Positions 25,350 through 34,188 of a stretch of DNA of 64,000 nucleotides are shown in pieces (position 1 is the first letter of the stretch; every line of letters starts with the position of its first letter). The translations under genes and the position numbers were made by a program. This stretch comes from Pandoraea eparura (GTDB lineage: Bacteria > Pseudomonadota > Gammaproteobacteria > Burkholderiales > Burkholderiaceae): NCBI RefSeq assembly GCF_902459725.1, contig NZ_CABPSH010000003.1:496001-560000 (forward strand), given 5' to 3'. The notes below the pieces were generated by a model that saw only the letters and a list, made by a program, of their open reading frames with translations, did no database searches and was not told the DNA's origin.

Positions 25350-26099
25350 TCAGGACGCGGCGCGCCAGTCGCGTTGAAATGTTTCCGAATAACTGAAGCG
25401 GTCGGCCGGGTGAATGCTGATCGCCGCCTCGACGATTTCCTCACGGCGATTCAGATAACGCCGGCAAATCCACAACGCCGCCGACTTTGGCTTGACGTTG
25501 AGCCAGCGCGCCTGCGCCGGTGTGATCAGCGTGGCCCGAATCTCCTGCTGCACCGCAGCGATGTGTTCGCCGAACTGCGCTTCAATCAGCGTGTAGATCG
25601 GCACATGAGAACTGCTCTCAATCCCCTCCAGCGCACGAAACGCCGGATGGATGTAGATGTCGCTGACACAAATCGGCTCCGGCTCGCCGCCACTGCGCCG
25701 CAGTGCCGACAGATGCAGCCACGATTCACCAGTGCCGGCGCGCAGCACCGGCGCCAGCGTCTCGTCAACTTCGACCAGATCGCGGGCGAAGATCTCCAGC
25801 TCGGTGTCGGCCGTGTATTGCTGCAAGTCGCTCAGTTGCCGCATTACCTGCTGGTAGCCGCTGACCGCCTCGCGCGCCAACACGCGCGTGCCGACACCGG
25901 GCTGGCGGTCCACCAGCCCCATCTGCACCAGGCGCTTGACCGCCTCGCGCACCGTGAAGCGGCTGGCACCGAACTGCTCGCACAGATCGAACTCGGTCGG
26001 CAGGAAGTCACCGACCGCGTATCGGCCATCGCGGATCTCGTGGATCAGCGTCTGCGCGAGCTGTAGATAGCGTGGCTGCTGGTTGAGCAATAGGGTCAT
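25350..26099 (-). CDS. GntR/HutC family transcriptional regulator (UTRA domain)
   Basis: A 249-residue regulator. The winged helix spans PRYLQLAQTLIHEIRDGRYAVGDFLPTEFDLCEQFGASRFTVREAVKRLVQMGLVDRQPGVGTRV. The C-terminal UTRA ligand domain includes EPICVSDIYIHPAFR and ATLITPAQARWLNV. It is embedded in the operon it most likely controls, 36 bases after the CoA transferase and 46 before the lyase. A perfect palindrome upstream of the first gene (34009-34028) is a plausible operator. Starts at ATG 26099; a TTG is five codons upstream. Confidence 0.9.
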   Translation of the reverse strand: MTLLLNQQPRYLQLAQTLIHEIRDGRYAVGDFLPTEFDLCEQFGASRFTVREAVKRLVQMGLVDRQPGVGTRVLAREAVSGYQQVMRQLSDLQQYTADTELEIFARDLVEVDETLAPVLRAGTGESWLHLSALRRSGGEPEPICVSDIYIHPAFRALEGIESSSHVPIYTLIEAQFGEHIAAVQQEIRATLITPAQARWLNVKPKSAALWICRRYLNRREEIVEAAISIHPADRFSYSETFQRDWRAAS

Positions 26100-26135
26100 G
26101 CGCGTGGTCGGCAATGCCGGTGAGGAGTAATGGTG

Positions 26136-27326
26136 TCATTGCACCACAGCTTGTTCGCGCAGCCAAGCAATCGCGTCGTCGCCGAACCCGGCTTCACGCA
26201 GTACCTCGTCGGTATGCTCACCCATGCGCGGCGCCGCACGTGCCGGGAGCGGTGTGTCGATGCGCACCGGCGACGCCACGCCCTTGATCGGACCATGCTC
26301 CGGGTGCGCGAAATCCATCACGCGAGCCTGTTCCGCAACGAACGGGTTGTCGAGTGCCTGGGCGACGTCGTGCACCGGTGCCGCCGGCACCTTGCCTGCG
26401 AAGCGCTCCATCCACGTCGCCGTGTCCTCGGTCATCAACACGTCGTCGAGTTCGCGGCGCACGCGGTTGCGATGCTTCAGGCGCGCCGCATAGTTGCAAA
26501 GCTCAGGGTCGGTGATCCATTCCGACTTGCCGATCTCCTGCGCCAACACGCCCCAGAACTTCTCCTTGTTGCACATCAGGAAGATCCAGCCGTCGCGCGT
26601 GCGATACAACTCGCTGGGCGTGAGCGAAGGATGGCTCGAACGCGGTTCGCGCCGCGTCATGTGTCCGCCGTTCAAATACCAGGTGGCGACGTAGGCCAGG
26701 TTATGCAGCGCCACATCGAACAGGCTCACATCGAGGTCGCGTCCCGTGCCCGTCTTGCGCGCTTCGAGTACCCCGGCAAGCAGCGCCATCGACGCCGTCG
26801 TGCCGGTCATCAGGTCGATGATCGACAGGCCGAAGCGCGCCGGCGGACCGTCCGGCTCGCCCGTCAGCGACAGATAACCGGCCTCGGCCTGCATCAGGTA
26901 GTCATAGCCCGGCCACGCCTTGCGTGACCCGGTGCGGCCATAAGCCGACAGGTGCACGCATACCAGCGCGGGGTTCGCGCGCGACAGCGACGCATAGTCG
27001 AGGCCGAGCTTGACCGGGAGATCGCCGCGCAGATTATCGAACACGGCGTCCGCGGACTCGACCAGCTTGAGCAGGATCTCCTTGCCTTCGGCGCTCTTGA
27101 GGTCGAGCGCCATGCTGCGCTTGTTGCGGTTGAACGCTTCGTAGAAATGACTGTCACCCTCGCCGAAGAAGTGCGGGCCGACCGCGCGGCCGACATCGCC
27201 GCCGTCCTTCGCGTTCTCGATCTTGATGATGTCGGCGCCCAGATCGGCCAGGTGCTGCGTGGCGAACGGGCCGGCACCGTATTGCTCGACTGCGATCACA
27301 CGCAGTCCGGAAAGTGGCAGGCTCAT
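26136..27326 (-). CDS. CaiB/BaiF family (class III) CoA transferase
   Basis: A 396-residue family III CoA transferase. N-terminal Rossmann part LPLSGLRVIAVEQYGAGPFATQHLADLGADIIKIE; FNRNKRSMALDLKSAEGKEILLKL; and the catalytic aspartate in WPGYDYLMQAEAG (D142). The family moves CoA between carboxylic acids, often from succinyl-CoA or acetyl-CoA. Its ATG overlaps the stop of the acyl-CoA dehydrogenase gene (ATGA), so the two are coupled. Given the neighbours it may act like itaconate CoA transferase, but relatives act on many acids. Confidence 0.9.
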   Translation of the reverse strand: MSLPLSGLRVIAVEQYGAGPFATQHLADLGADIIKIENAKDGGDVGRAVGPHFFGEGDSHFYEAFNRNKRSMALDLKSAEGKEILLKLVESADAVFDNLRGDLPVKLGLDYASLSRANPALVCVHLSAYGRTGSRKAWPGYDYLMQAEAGYLSLTGEPDGPPARFGLSIIDLMTGTTASMALLAGVLEARKTGTGRDLDVSLFDVALHNLAYVATWYLNGGHMTRREPRSSHPSLTPSELYRTRDGWIFLMCNKEKFWGVLAQEIGKSEWITDPELCNYAARLKHRNRVRRELDDVLMTEDTATWMERFAGKVPAAPVHDVAQALDNPFVAEQARVMDFAHPEHGPIKGVASPVRIDTPLPARAAPRMGEHTDEVLREAGFGDDAIAWLREQAVVQ

Positions 27327-28495
27327 ACCGGGTTCCTCTCGATCAGCTGCTTCGCGATGATGATGCGCTGCAACTCGTTGGTGCCCTCGCCGATCACGAG
27401 CAACGGCGCATCGCGATACAGCCGCTCGATGTCGAATTCCTTCGAATAGCCGTAGGCGCCGTGGATACGCATCGCCTCGGTGCTGTTCTCGACACCGGCC
27501 TCGGTGGCGAAGTACTTCGCCATGCCGGCTTCCATGTCGCAACGCTCGCCGCGGTCATACGCCTGCGCCGCCGCATCGACGAGCAACCGCGACGCATGCA
27601 CGCGTGTGGCCATCTCGCCGAGCTTGAGCTGGATCGCCTGGTGCTCGCAGATCGGCTTGCCGAAGGTCTTGCGTTGCTGACTGTAGGCCACCGAGGCGTC
27701 GAGCGCCGCCACCGCGATGCCCAGACCGCGCGCCGCGACGTTGATGCGGCCCAGCTCCAGCCCGCTCAGGATTTGCTTCAGGCCACGCCCCTCCTCGCCG
27801 CCGATCAGACGGTCGACCGGCACGCGGTAGTTGTCGAAGTTGAGTTCGCAGGTGTCGATGCCCTTGTATCCGAGCTTCTCCAGCTTGCGGCTCACTTCGA
27901 AGCCCGGGCCTTTCTCCGCAATCAGCAGGCTCATGCCGCGATGGCGCGGCTGGGCCGTGGGATCGGTCTTGACCAGCAGCACCAGGCAATTGCCGTACAG
28001 GCTGTTGGTGATCCAGGTCTTGGCGCCATTGACCACATAATGATCGCCATCGCGCGTGGCGCTCGTTCGGATCGCCTGCAGATCGGTGCCGCAATCCGGC
28101 TCGGTCAGGCCGATGCCGCCGCGCAGCTCGCCGGTCGCGAAGCGCGGCAGGAATTCCGCCTTCTGGTCCGGCGTGCCGTTGCGCTGCACCGTCATCGCCA
28201 TGATCAGATGCGAATTGACGATGCCGCTGAGCGACATCCACACCGCCGACATGCGCTCGATGATGCGCGCATAGGTGCGGGTCGAGAGCCCCAATCCGCC
28301 GTACTCGGGCGCGACCAGGCAACCGAACAGCCCCATCTCCTTCATCTGCTCGACGATCTCGGCGGGATACTCGTCGGCTTTCTCCAGGGCATGCACGTAG
28401 GGCTTGACCTCCACCTTGAGGAAGCGGTCGAGCATGTCGAGGATCAGGGTATCGTCCTCGCCTTGCCCTGCGATGTTGTTTTCCACTTGCGTCAT
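27323..28495 (-). CDS. Acyl-CoA dehydrogenase
   Basis: A 390-residue FAD-dependent acyl-CoA dehydrogenase. It shows IGLTEPDCGTDLQAIRT, GAKTWITNSLYGN, LNFDNYRVPVDRLIGGEEGRGLKQILSGLELGRINVAARGLGI, QRKTFGKPICEHQAIQLKLGEMAT and the C-terminal catalytic glutamate in VIGEGTNELQRIIIA. Size and motifs fit short-chain, glutaryl or methylsuccinyl-type enzymes that pass electrons to ETF. GGAGA is seven bases before ATG 28495; another ATG is six codons upstream. It lies 29 bases after MmgE/PrpD. Confidence 0.92.
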   Translation of the reverse strand: MTQVENNIAGQGEDDTLILDMLDRFLKVEVKPYVHALEKADEYPAEIVEQMKEMGLFGCLVAPEYGGLGLSTRTYARIIERMSAVWMSLSGIVNSHLIMAMTVQRNGTPDQKAEFLPRFATGELRGGIGLTEPDCGTDLQAIRTSATRDGDHYVVNGAKTWITNSLYGNCLVLLVKTDPTAQPRHRGMSLLIAEKGPGFEVSRKLEKLGYKGIDTCELNFDNYRVPVDRLIGGEEGRGLKQILSGLELGRINVAARGLGIAVAALDASVAYSQQRKTFGKPICEHQAIQLKLGEMATRVHASRLLVDAAAQAYDRGERCDMEAGMAKYFATEAGVENSTEAMRIHGAYGYSKEFDIERLYRDAPLLVIGEGTNELQRIIIAKQLIERNPV

Positions 28496-28524
28496 CTCAC
28501 TATCTCCAAACATTCACTCGCGGC

Positions 28525-29958
28525 CTAGACCGACTCGCCGAGCACGGCGTGCAGGGCGCCCGCCGGCAGGCGGTCGAGAGCGAGCACGGTCTCGCGCACC
28601 TTGTCAACGCGTGCCTGCGGCAGCACACGCGCGGCGTTGGCAACGTACTTCTCCACGATTTCCGCGTTGCTGAGCGGACGATCCGCGCTGCCGCGATTGA
28701 TCGCCTCGCGATGCGCGAGCGTGCTGCCGTCGCGCAGTTCCAGCACGACTTCCCCCGTATAGTGGCGCGGGAAAGTGCTGGCCGGGTCGATCTCGTACTC
28801 AACCTTCGCGGCCAGCGCGAGCACCGCGTCGTTGCGCAGCGCCGCAGGTTCAAGTTCGTCGAGCGTGAAGCGTCCCTTGATCAGCGCGCTGGACACCACA
28901 TAAGGCACGCTGAACTGCGCATCGTAGCTGTTGGCCGGACGGCGCTTGTTGGCCACCGGCTCGCATACCGTCTTGACGACCGCCTCGGGAACCTTCACGC
29001 GAATGCGCGCGACCTGCTCGCCCAGTTCGCTGATCTTCCCGCCGCGTTGCTGCCAGACCTTGTGCAACTCGGTGCCCGCGTCGGCGAACGCATGCGTGAA
29101 ATGACAGGCCGGCACCGGCTTGATCGCCACTTCCTCGATCTGCCACTGCTCGCCCAGACCTTCGGTCGCCAGCGACAGATCGGCATTGCCGCGCTGCTCG
29201 CCGAGGTAGCTCGAAAACAGGCCAAAGCGCCCTTCGTACGGTGCGGATGCGCCGATATAGCCGTGCGCGGCCAGGGTCGCGGCGGTGAACGCCGACTGTG
29301 CGGCCCAGCCCGGATGCAAGCGCTTGGTCCAGGCGCCGTCCTGCAGGAATTCGAGGCTGCCGCTGGCCATGGACAGGGCGATGCCCTGCGCCATCGCCGT
29401 CTGGTGTGCGTCCAGGCCCAGCAGGCGCGAGGCCGCGAGCGTGCAGCCGAAGATCCCCACGACACCGGTCGGATGGAACCCCACCTGGTGGAAGCCGCCC
29501 TTCGCCACCGAGCCGATGCGCGTTGCCGCTTCCATGCCGGCGATGTAAGCCGCCAGCGTCTGGGCACCATCGGCGCCGCGCAATTCCGAGACGCCGAACA
29601 CGCACGGCAACACGCTCGCGGTGGCATGGATCACGCCGCGCGAGTGCGTGTCGTCAAAATCGAGGCCATGCACGAGCACGCCGTTCATCACCATCGCGTC
29701 GCGAGTGTTGAGGCGATGACCGCGGCCAATCACCGTCGCGCCAGGCTTGTCGCCGGCGCTCAGTGCGGTGAGGCCATCGAGCGCGACGCGGGTAAAGTCG
29801 GCCGGCTGCGACGCGTAGGCCAAGCCGATCGCGTCGAGCAGCAGGTGCTTGGCGCGCTCGCGCACGACCGCCGGCACGGCGTCGAGCGAAAGGCCCAGGG
29901 CGAACGAGGCCAGCGTTACCGAGATCCCCTGGGGCGTGTGGTTCACTTCTGAAGTCAT
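28525..29958 (-). CDS. MmgE/PrpD family protein
   Basis: A 477-residue protein of the family holding 2-methylcitrate dehydratase (PrpD), cis-aconitate decarboxylase and iminodisuccinate epimerase. Visible: LLDAIGLAYAS, ATVIGRGHRLNTRDAMVMNGVLVHGLDFDDTH, HATASVLPCVFGVSEL, GFHPTGVVGIFGCTLAASRLLGLD, QDGAWTKRLHPGWAAQSAFTAATLA, and FSVPYVVSSALIKGRFTLDEL. The conserved DFDDTH and KRLHPG/A regions are intact. Expected to act on a C4-C7 tricarboxylate or branched dicarboxylate. Second-to-fourth position of the operon places it beside the CoA chemistry. Confidence 0.9.
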   Translation of the reverse strand: MTSEVNHTPQGISVTLASFALGLSLDAVPAVVRERAKHLLLDAIGLAYASQPADFTRVALDGLTALSAGDKPGATVIGRGHRLNTRDAMVMNGVLVHGLDFDDTHSRGVIHATASVLPCVFGVSELRGADGAQTLAAYIAGMEAATRIGSVAKGGFHQVGFHPTGVVGIFGCTLAASRLLGLDAHQTAMAQGIALSMASGSLEFLQDGAWTKRLHPGWAAQSAFTAATLAAHGYIGASAPYEGRFGLFSSYLGEQRGNADLSLATEGLGEQWQIEEVAIKPVPACHFTHAFADAGTELHKVWQQRGGKISELGEQVARIRVKVPEAVVKTVCEPVANKRRPANSYDAQFSVPYVVSSALIKGRFTLDELEPAALRNDAVLALAAKVEYEIDPASTFPRHYTGEVVLELRDGSTLAHREAINRGSADRPLSNAEIVEKYVANAARVLPQARVDKVRETVLALDRLPAGALHAVLGESV

Positions 29959-29994
29959 GCTGGCTCCTTCCTGAACGGATGCAAGGTGTTGGGG

Positions 29995-31392
29995 CTAGCG
30001 CTCGGCATGCATGGCACGCGTTGTCGCGGCGCCACCGAGACCGGCGTCGCCGGGCACGCCGATATCTTCGAGCGACTGTTGATTGGTTTCCACGCGCAGC
30101 ACCAGCAGCGCGACGATCAGCAGGCCAAGCACGCCGCTCACCATCGCCAGTACGCCGGAGATGCCGAAGTGCTGGAACAGGGCCACCGCCAGATACGGCG
30201 TGCTCATCGACGCCGCACGGCCGCACACGCCGGCAAAGCCCGTGCCGCGCAGACGGAACGCCGTGGGAAACAACTCGGGGATATAGCCGTACAGACCGAG
30301 CGTGACGACCGTGTAGATCGACGTGACCAGGCAGAAGCCGATGATCGAGATCGACATCGCATCACGCATCTGCGGGTACAGGAAGCCGAGCACGATCGTG
30401 GCCGCCGAAAACAGCACGAGGCCGCGCTGCCGTCCGAGGCGATCGCCAAGCAGATAGCCGACCAACGCACCGCCCGGGGCACCGAAGGCCATCAGCGTCG
30501 TGAATCCGAGCGACTGCACCACCGTCAGGCCTTGCTTGACGAAGAACGTCGGCAGCCAGGCCACGAAGCCGTACACCGCCACATTGATGGCGACACAGGT
30601 GAGCGCGGCGGTGAGCGTGCGGCCGATCACGGGCTTCGAGAACAGCACCGACAGGGGCACGTTGCGCGCCATCACCGGCTGCGCGGGCGGCACCGGCGGC
30701 AGCGCGCCGAACTGACGCTTCACCTGGCCTTCGATCTCGGCGAGGGTGGCTTCCGCATCCTGGGTGCGGCCCATCGATTCGAGCCAGCGCGGCGATTCCG
30801 GCATGCGCTTGCGCATGATCCAGATGGCGAGCGCGCCCGCGCCGGCGATGGCGAACATCCAGCGCCAGCCGAAGTTCGGGATCACGACATACCCGACACT
30901 CGTGGCGATCAGCAGGCCCGAGTTGATGATGAGCCCCATCAGCGAGATCCAGCGCCCGCGATAGGCCGGCGGGACGAATTCGCACAGGGTGCCGGCGGCC
31001 ACGACAAGCTCCGCGCCGAGGCCGAGGCCCATGATGAAACGCAGCACGATCAGGGTGGCCATGTTCGGCGCGAAGCACGCCAGCAGCGAGGCGATGCCGA
31101 ACACGGCGAGATTGATCTGGTAGGAATAACGTCGGCCGAAGCGATCGCCAACGTAGCCTGCGAGCGCCGAACCGATCAGCATGCCGAAGAAAGTGGCCGA
31201 GATGAAGGCCGCGTTGAGCTGCAACGTCGAGAAGCCGCTCTTGACCAGCGCCGCGAGCACCCCCGCGGCGAGATAGACATCGAAGGCGTCGAGTAGCGCG
31301 CCACCACTGATGAGTCCGAGAATCTTCCAGTGAAACCTCGCCAGGGGAAGCCGGTCGAGCCGGGCCCCAGCGTTGACGGAGGTTGCGTTCAT
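29995..31392 (-). CDS. MFS transporter, metabolite:proton symporter type
   Basis: A 465-residue, 12-helix permease. The first loop signature GYVGDRFGRRYSYQINLAVFG and the second GYLLGDRLGRQRGLVLF are MFS motif A. GGALLDAFDVYLAAGVL in helix 1 has the aspartate typical of aromatic- or dicarboxylic-acid:proton symporters (AAHS/SHS-like). It probably imports the carboxylic acid that the operon degrades. It is 36 bases before MmgE/PrpD and 106 after the amidase. Confidence 0.88.
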   Translation of the reverse strand: MNATSVNAGARLDRLPLARFHWKILGLISGGALLDAFDVYLAAGVLAALVKSGFSTLQLNAAFISATFFGMLIGSALAGYVGDRFGRRYSYQINLAVFGIASLLACFAPNMATLIVLRFIMGLGLGAELVVAAGTLCEFVPPAYRGRWISLMGLIINSGLLIATSVGYVVIPNFGWRWMFAIAGAGALAIWIMRKRMPESPRWLESMGRTQDAEATLAEIEGQVKRQFGALPPVPPAQPVMARNVPLSVLFSKPVIGRTLTAALTCVAINVAVYGFVAWLPTFFVKQGLTVVQSLGFTTLMAFGAPGGALVGYLLGDRLGRQRGLVLFSAATIVLGFLYPQMRDAMSISIIGFCLVTSIYTVVTLGLYGYIPELFPTAFRLRGTGFAGVCGRAASMSTPYLAVALFQHFGISGVLAMVSGVLGLLIVALLVLRVETNQQSLEDIGVPGDAGLGGAATTRAMHAER

Positions 31393-31468
31393 ACGGTTGT
31401 CTCCTGAACGTTGGTGGCATCCGTTCGTCTGAAGCGAACGTGATGCGAGCAGAAAATTGACTTGCGGC

Positions 31469-31488
31469 GAACGATGGCGTCATCGTTC
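31469..31488 (-). terminator. Hairpin between the amidase and MFS genes
   Basis: GAACGATG and CATCGTTC around a four-base loop, 10 bases past the amidase stop. On the minus strand ATTTTC comes some 10 bases later, so it may be a partial terminator or an mRNA-stabilising stem inside the operon. Confidence 0.4.
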
Positions 31489-31498
31489 TCGGCTTGCG

Positions 31499-33022
31499 TT
31501 ACCCCTTCCTGTCCATGGCTAACTGTGACACTGACAATCGCGCCGTATCAAGACCCGCCGGCATCGCTGCGTGGTCGAGCGGGCCGAGACGGTCCACCGA
31601 CGGCAGGTGCCAGTCTGTATGTTGTTGCAACTGATGCGCGAGACGCAGCAGCGTGTCCTCGCGCCACGCACGTCCGATCAACTGAACCCCGGTCGGCAAT
31701 CCGTTCTGCGTGCGCCCGGCCGGTACGGCAACCGCCGGCAGGCCCAGGTAGTTGATGCCACGCGTCCAGTAAGAGAAATCGCCGAAGCGCCGTTCGATCT
31801 CGTCCGCGTCGCCGTCGAGCGTCTCGGCAATGGTCGGCACCGCGTACGGCAACGTCGGCAGCAGCAGCGCTTGCGCCCCTTCCAGGTAGCGATCGACGAA
31901 CGACTGCGTGTAGCCGGCACGCAAGCGCAGCGCGTCGACATAACGGGTGGCCGGATACAGCAGGCCACGCTCCAGCCGGCGCAAGACCTGCTCGCCGTAC
32001 GCGTCACGCCGCTCGCGCAGCCACGGCCCGTGGATCGACGCGGCCTCGGCGCCGAGCATCAGGGTGGCAAGTGCTCCGGCCTCGCGCAAATCGGGCAGCG
32101 GGACTTTGCGAACGGTCGCGCCACTGGCTTCGAGCGCTTGCGTCACCCGTGCAACGGCCGCGCGAATTTCGTCGGAGATCGGCGCCGTGGCGTCGAACTC
32201 GGGCACCGCGACGACATCGCGCTCGCTCAAGGGCTGCGCCAACGCGCGCGTGAAATCGCGTGCCTGGCTGACGAGGCAATGGGGATCGCTGGCGTCCGGC
32301 CCCCAGATGGTGTCGAGCACCGCCGCCGCGTCGGCCGCGGTACGCGCGAGCACACCGACACAATCGAGGCTCGGCGACAGCGGCATCACGCCGTAGGTGG
32401 AAACCGCGTGCTGGGTCGGCTTGATGCCGGTGACGCCATTGACGGCGGCGGGAATGCGAACCGAGCCCCCGGTATCGGAGCCGAGGGCGGCGAACGCAAG
32501 GCCGCGCGCGACAGCCACGCCACTGCCGCTGGACGACCCGCCACTGACGTGGTCCGGCGACCAGGCGTTGCGGCCATGCCCGAGGTGCGCGTTGAAGCCG
32601 GTCGGGCTCATGGCGAACTCCGCCATGTGCAGGGCGCCAAGATCCACGGCGCCCGCGGCATCGAGGCGCGCGAGCACGGTGGCCGTCTGCGACGGCCGAT
32701 GCCCGGCGAGAATGCGACTGCCGCATTCGGTCAGTTCGCCGGCTCGGAAAAACATGTCCTTGTGCGCGAGGGTCGCCCCCAGCACGCGGCTATTGGGCAG
32801 CGTGACATCGTCGCGGATCGCGTGGTCGACGGCACGTGCCTGTTCGAGCGCGGCATCGCTGCGCAGACGCACGAAGCCGCCCGCAAGGCCGGCGGCCCCC
32901 GCTACGTCGAGCGCGACGGCCGCGCGTTCGAGGCAGGTGGCGCCGGACCGGTCGCGCTCCGGCGCCGCGTCCGTTGCCAAGCCTTTTGCCGAGTAGTTTT
33001 CCTCAGCGTGCAGGGTTCGCAT
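31499..33022 (-). CDS. Amidase signature family protein
   Basis: A 507-residue amidase with the complete Ser-Ser-Lys set. K88 is in GATLAHKDMFF, the glycine-serine loop GGSSSGSGVAVARG spans 161-174, and the nucleophile S187 is in GSDTGGSVRIPAAVNGVTG. Family members hydrolyse carboxamides, including aryl amides, urea derivatives and Glu-tRNA amides; this one lacks GatA context. It may free the acid substrate of the operon from an amide. The gene overlaps the end of the small gene upstream by 20 bases. ATG 33022 is used although the frame is open 41 codons further. Confidence 0.9.
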   Translation of the reverse strand: MRTLHAEENYSAKGLATDAAPERDRSGATCLERAAVALDVAGAAGLAGGFVRLRSDAALEQARAVDHAIRDDVTLPNSRVLGATLAHKDMFFRAGELTECGSRILAGHRPSQTATVLARLDAAGAVDLGALHMAEFAMSPTGFNAHLGHGRNAWSPDHVSGGSSSGSGVAVARGLAFAALGSDTGGSVRIPAAVNGVTGIKPTQHAVSTYGVMPLSPSLDCVGVLARTAADAAAVLDTIWGPDASDPHCLVSQARDFTRALAQPLSERDVVAVPEFDATAPISDEIRAAVARVTQALEASGATVRKVPLPDLREAGALATLMLGAEAASIHGPWLRERRDAYGEQVLRRLERGLLYPATRYVDALRLRAGYTQSFVDRYLEGAQALLLPTLPYAVPTIAETLDGDADEIERRFGDFSYWTRGINYLGLPAVAVPAGRTQNGLPTGVQLIGRAWREDTLLRLAHQLQQHTDWHLPSVDRLGPLDHAAMPAGLDTARLSVSQLAMDRKG

Positions 33023-33326
33023 CGCTTGTCTCCTGCTGGCGCAGCGTGGCGTTGAAGGCATCGGGCGTGAGCCAGTCGAGCGCGCGCGCAGCAACGGCGG
33101 CGGCGTCGGTGATGCCATGTGCGGCTTTGGCGAGTGCGACCGCATGCACCGGGCTGAGCGGCGCCGAGCCGAACTGATCGACCCAGCGTGCGGCGCTGAT
33201 CGCGTCGACAGACCGAGATCCCTCGGCGGGGGGGACGGGATGGCTTGCGGTCGCGCTGACGTCTCGGGGATGACCGAGCGAGTCGGCTATCGCTGCCGCA
33301 CCGCCTTGCCGGATGTTGCCTTGCAT
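33003..33326 (-). CDS. Small hypothetical protein overlapping the amidase gene
   Basis: A 107-residue protein with no recognised family: a low-complexity leader, then a helical part RWVDQFGSAPLSPVHAVALAKAAHGITDAAAVAARALDWLTPDAFNATLRQQ. The ATG at 33326 follows GGAGGCAAGG, a strong ribosome site; another ATG is four codons upstream. The 3' end overlaps the amidase start by 20 bases in another frame, so they are coupled. Small helical partners precede some amidases (AtzG-like), but I do not see the AtzG sequence pattern. Confidence 0.6.
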   Translation of the reverse strand: MQGNIRQGGAAAIADSLGHPRDVSATASHPVPPAEGSRSVDAISAARWVDQFGSAPLSPVHAVALAKAAHGITDAAAVAARALDWLTPDAFNATLRQQETSDANPAR

Positions 33327-33338
33327 CCTTGCCTCCAT

Positions 33339-33356
33339 CGCCGTGCCATCACGGCG
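33339..33356 (-). other. Hairpin in the gap between the MaoC gene and the small gene
   Basis: CGCCGTG, loop CCAT, CACGGCG: a perfect seven-base stem. A second, bulged GC-rich stem lies at about 33363-33400. Both are in the 112-base intercistronic gap and may tune the stability of the operon mRNA. Confidence 0.4.
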
Positions 33357-33438
33357 AGCCGTGCCGCGGGTGCCGAGCGTTTCGGCGCACCCCGCGCGAT
33401 GTCGATTGGAACGTACCGTGTGAGCCGCGCTGCCCGGC

Positions 33439-33948
33439 TCAGTCGCCGACGCCGTAGCCGCGTTTCGGAATCAGTGCGCTGCGCACGAACTCCATGACCT
33501 GCACGCCATGCTGGTTGAAGGCACGGGTATGCACGGTGACGATGCCTTGCGTGGGACGCGAGCGCGATTCGCGCTTTTCCAGGACCTGCGATTCGGCGTA
33601 GAGGGTGTCGTTGCAGAACACCGGGGCGGTGAGCTTGATCTCTTTCCAGCCGAGGTTGGCGATGGCTTTGCCGCTCACGTCGTTGACGGTCATGCCGAGC
33701 ACGATGGCGACGGTCAGCCCGCTGTTGACGAGCAGCTGGCCGAATTCGCTCTTGGCCGCGTGCGCGGCATCGCAATGCATCGGATGGAAGTTCATCGTCA
33801 GCAGCGAGAAGTGAATATTGTCGGCCTCGGTGATGGTGCGCCCGGGACGGTGCTCATAGATATCGCCAATCTCGAAGTCCTCGAGATAGCGTCCGTAGCT
33901 CGCGCGAATGCGGCGCGTGGTCTCCGTCTGGGGTTGCAGTGCGTCCAT
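33439..33948 (-). CDS. MaoC family dehydratase/hydratase
   Basis: A 169-residue hot-dog-fold hydratase. It has the blocks YGRYLEDFEIGDIYEHRPGRTITEADNIHFSLLT, MNFHPMHCDAAHAAKSEFG, LVNSGLTVAIVLGMTVNDVS, AIANLGWKEIKLTAPVFCND, TLYAESQVLEKRESRSRP and VTVHTRAFNQHGVQVMEF. The hydratase dyad position reads N-F-H-P-M-H, with Asn where R-hydratases have Asp; I recall this variant as normal in the mesaconyl-CoA-hydratase-like branch. First gene of the nine-gene operon. A hydratase for itaconyl-CoA, mesaconyl-CoA or a similar unsaturated branched acyl-CoA is the best guess (Ich/RipB role). Confidence 0.88.
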   Translation of the reverse strand: MDALQPQTETTRRIRASYGRYLEDFEIGDIYEHRPGRTITEADNIHFSLLTMNFHPMHCDAAHAAKSEFGQLLVNSGLTVAIVLGMTVNDVSGKAIANLGWKEIKLTAPVFCNDTLYAESQVLEKRESRSRPTQGIVTVHTRAFNQHGVQVMEFVRSALIPKRGYGVGD

Positions 33949-34008
33949 GTCTCTCTCCTCCTGAATTCGATCGCTTGGCTAAGCTCGCCGACTTTGTTCG
34001 GTATTTAT

Positions 34009-34028
34009 TACTTTGTACGGACAAAGTA
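34009..34028. promoter_or_regulatory. Perfect 8+8 inverted repeat upstream of the nine-gene operon, likely GntR operator
   Basis: TACTTTGT, four bases ACGG, ACAAAGTA. It lies 61 bases before the MaoC start in an AT-rich pocket. The centre GT-ACGG-AC fits the general GntR half-site style (GT...AC). The only GntR gene nearby is inside this operon. Confidence 0.6.
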
Positions 34029-34188
34029 TTGACGAAAGAAAACCCGAAGTCAAGATGATGGGAAACCCTTAGGGGCGGGTTCAACGGCGCGGCTGAGCCG
34101 ATTGGCTGGCGCGTGCCGCCTTGGCGTCGGCGCACGGTGCGTCCCCGTCGCGCCGCAGCCACCGCTCAGGATATGGCGAGCCGAACGC

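Noticed and set aside
33439-33948. Asn in place of the usual Asp of the MaoC hydratase dyad, first taken as a sign of inactivation
   Set aside because: The rest of the motif and the whole domain match a MaoC branch in which, as I recall, Asn is the normal residue, so it is not evidence of decay.
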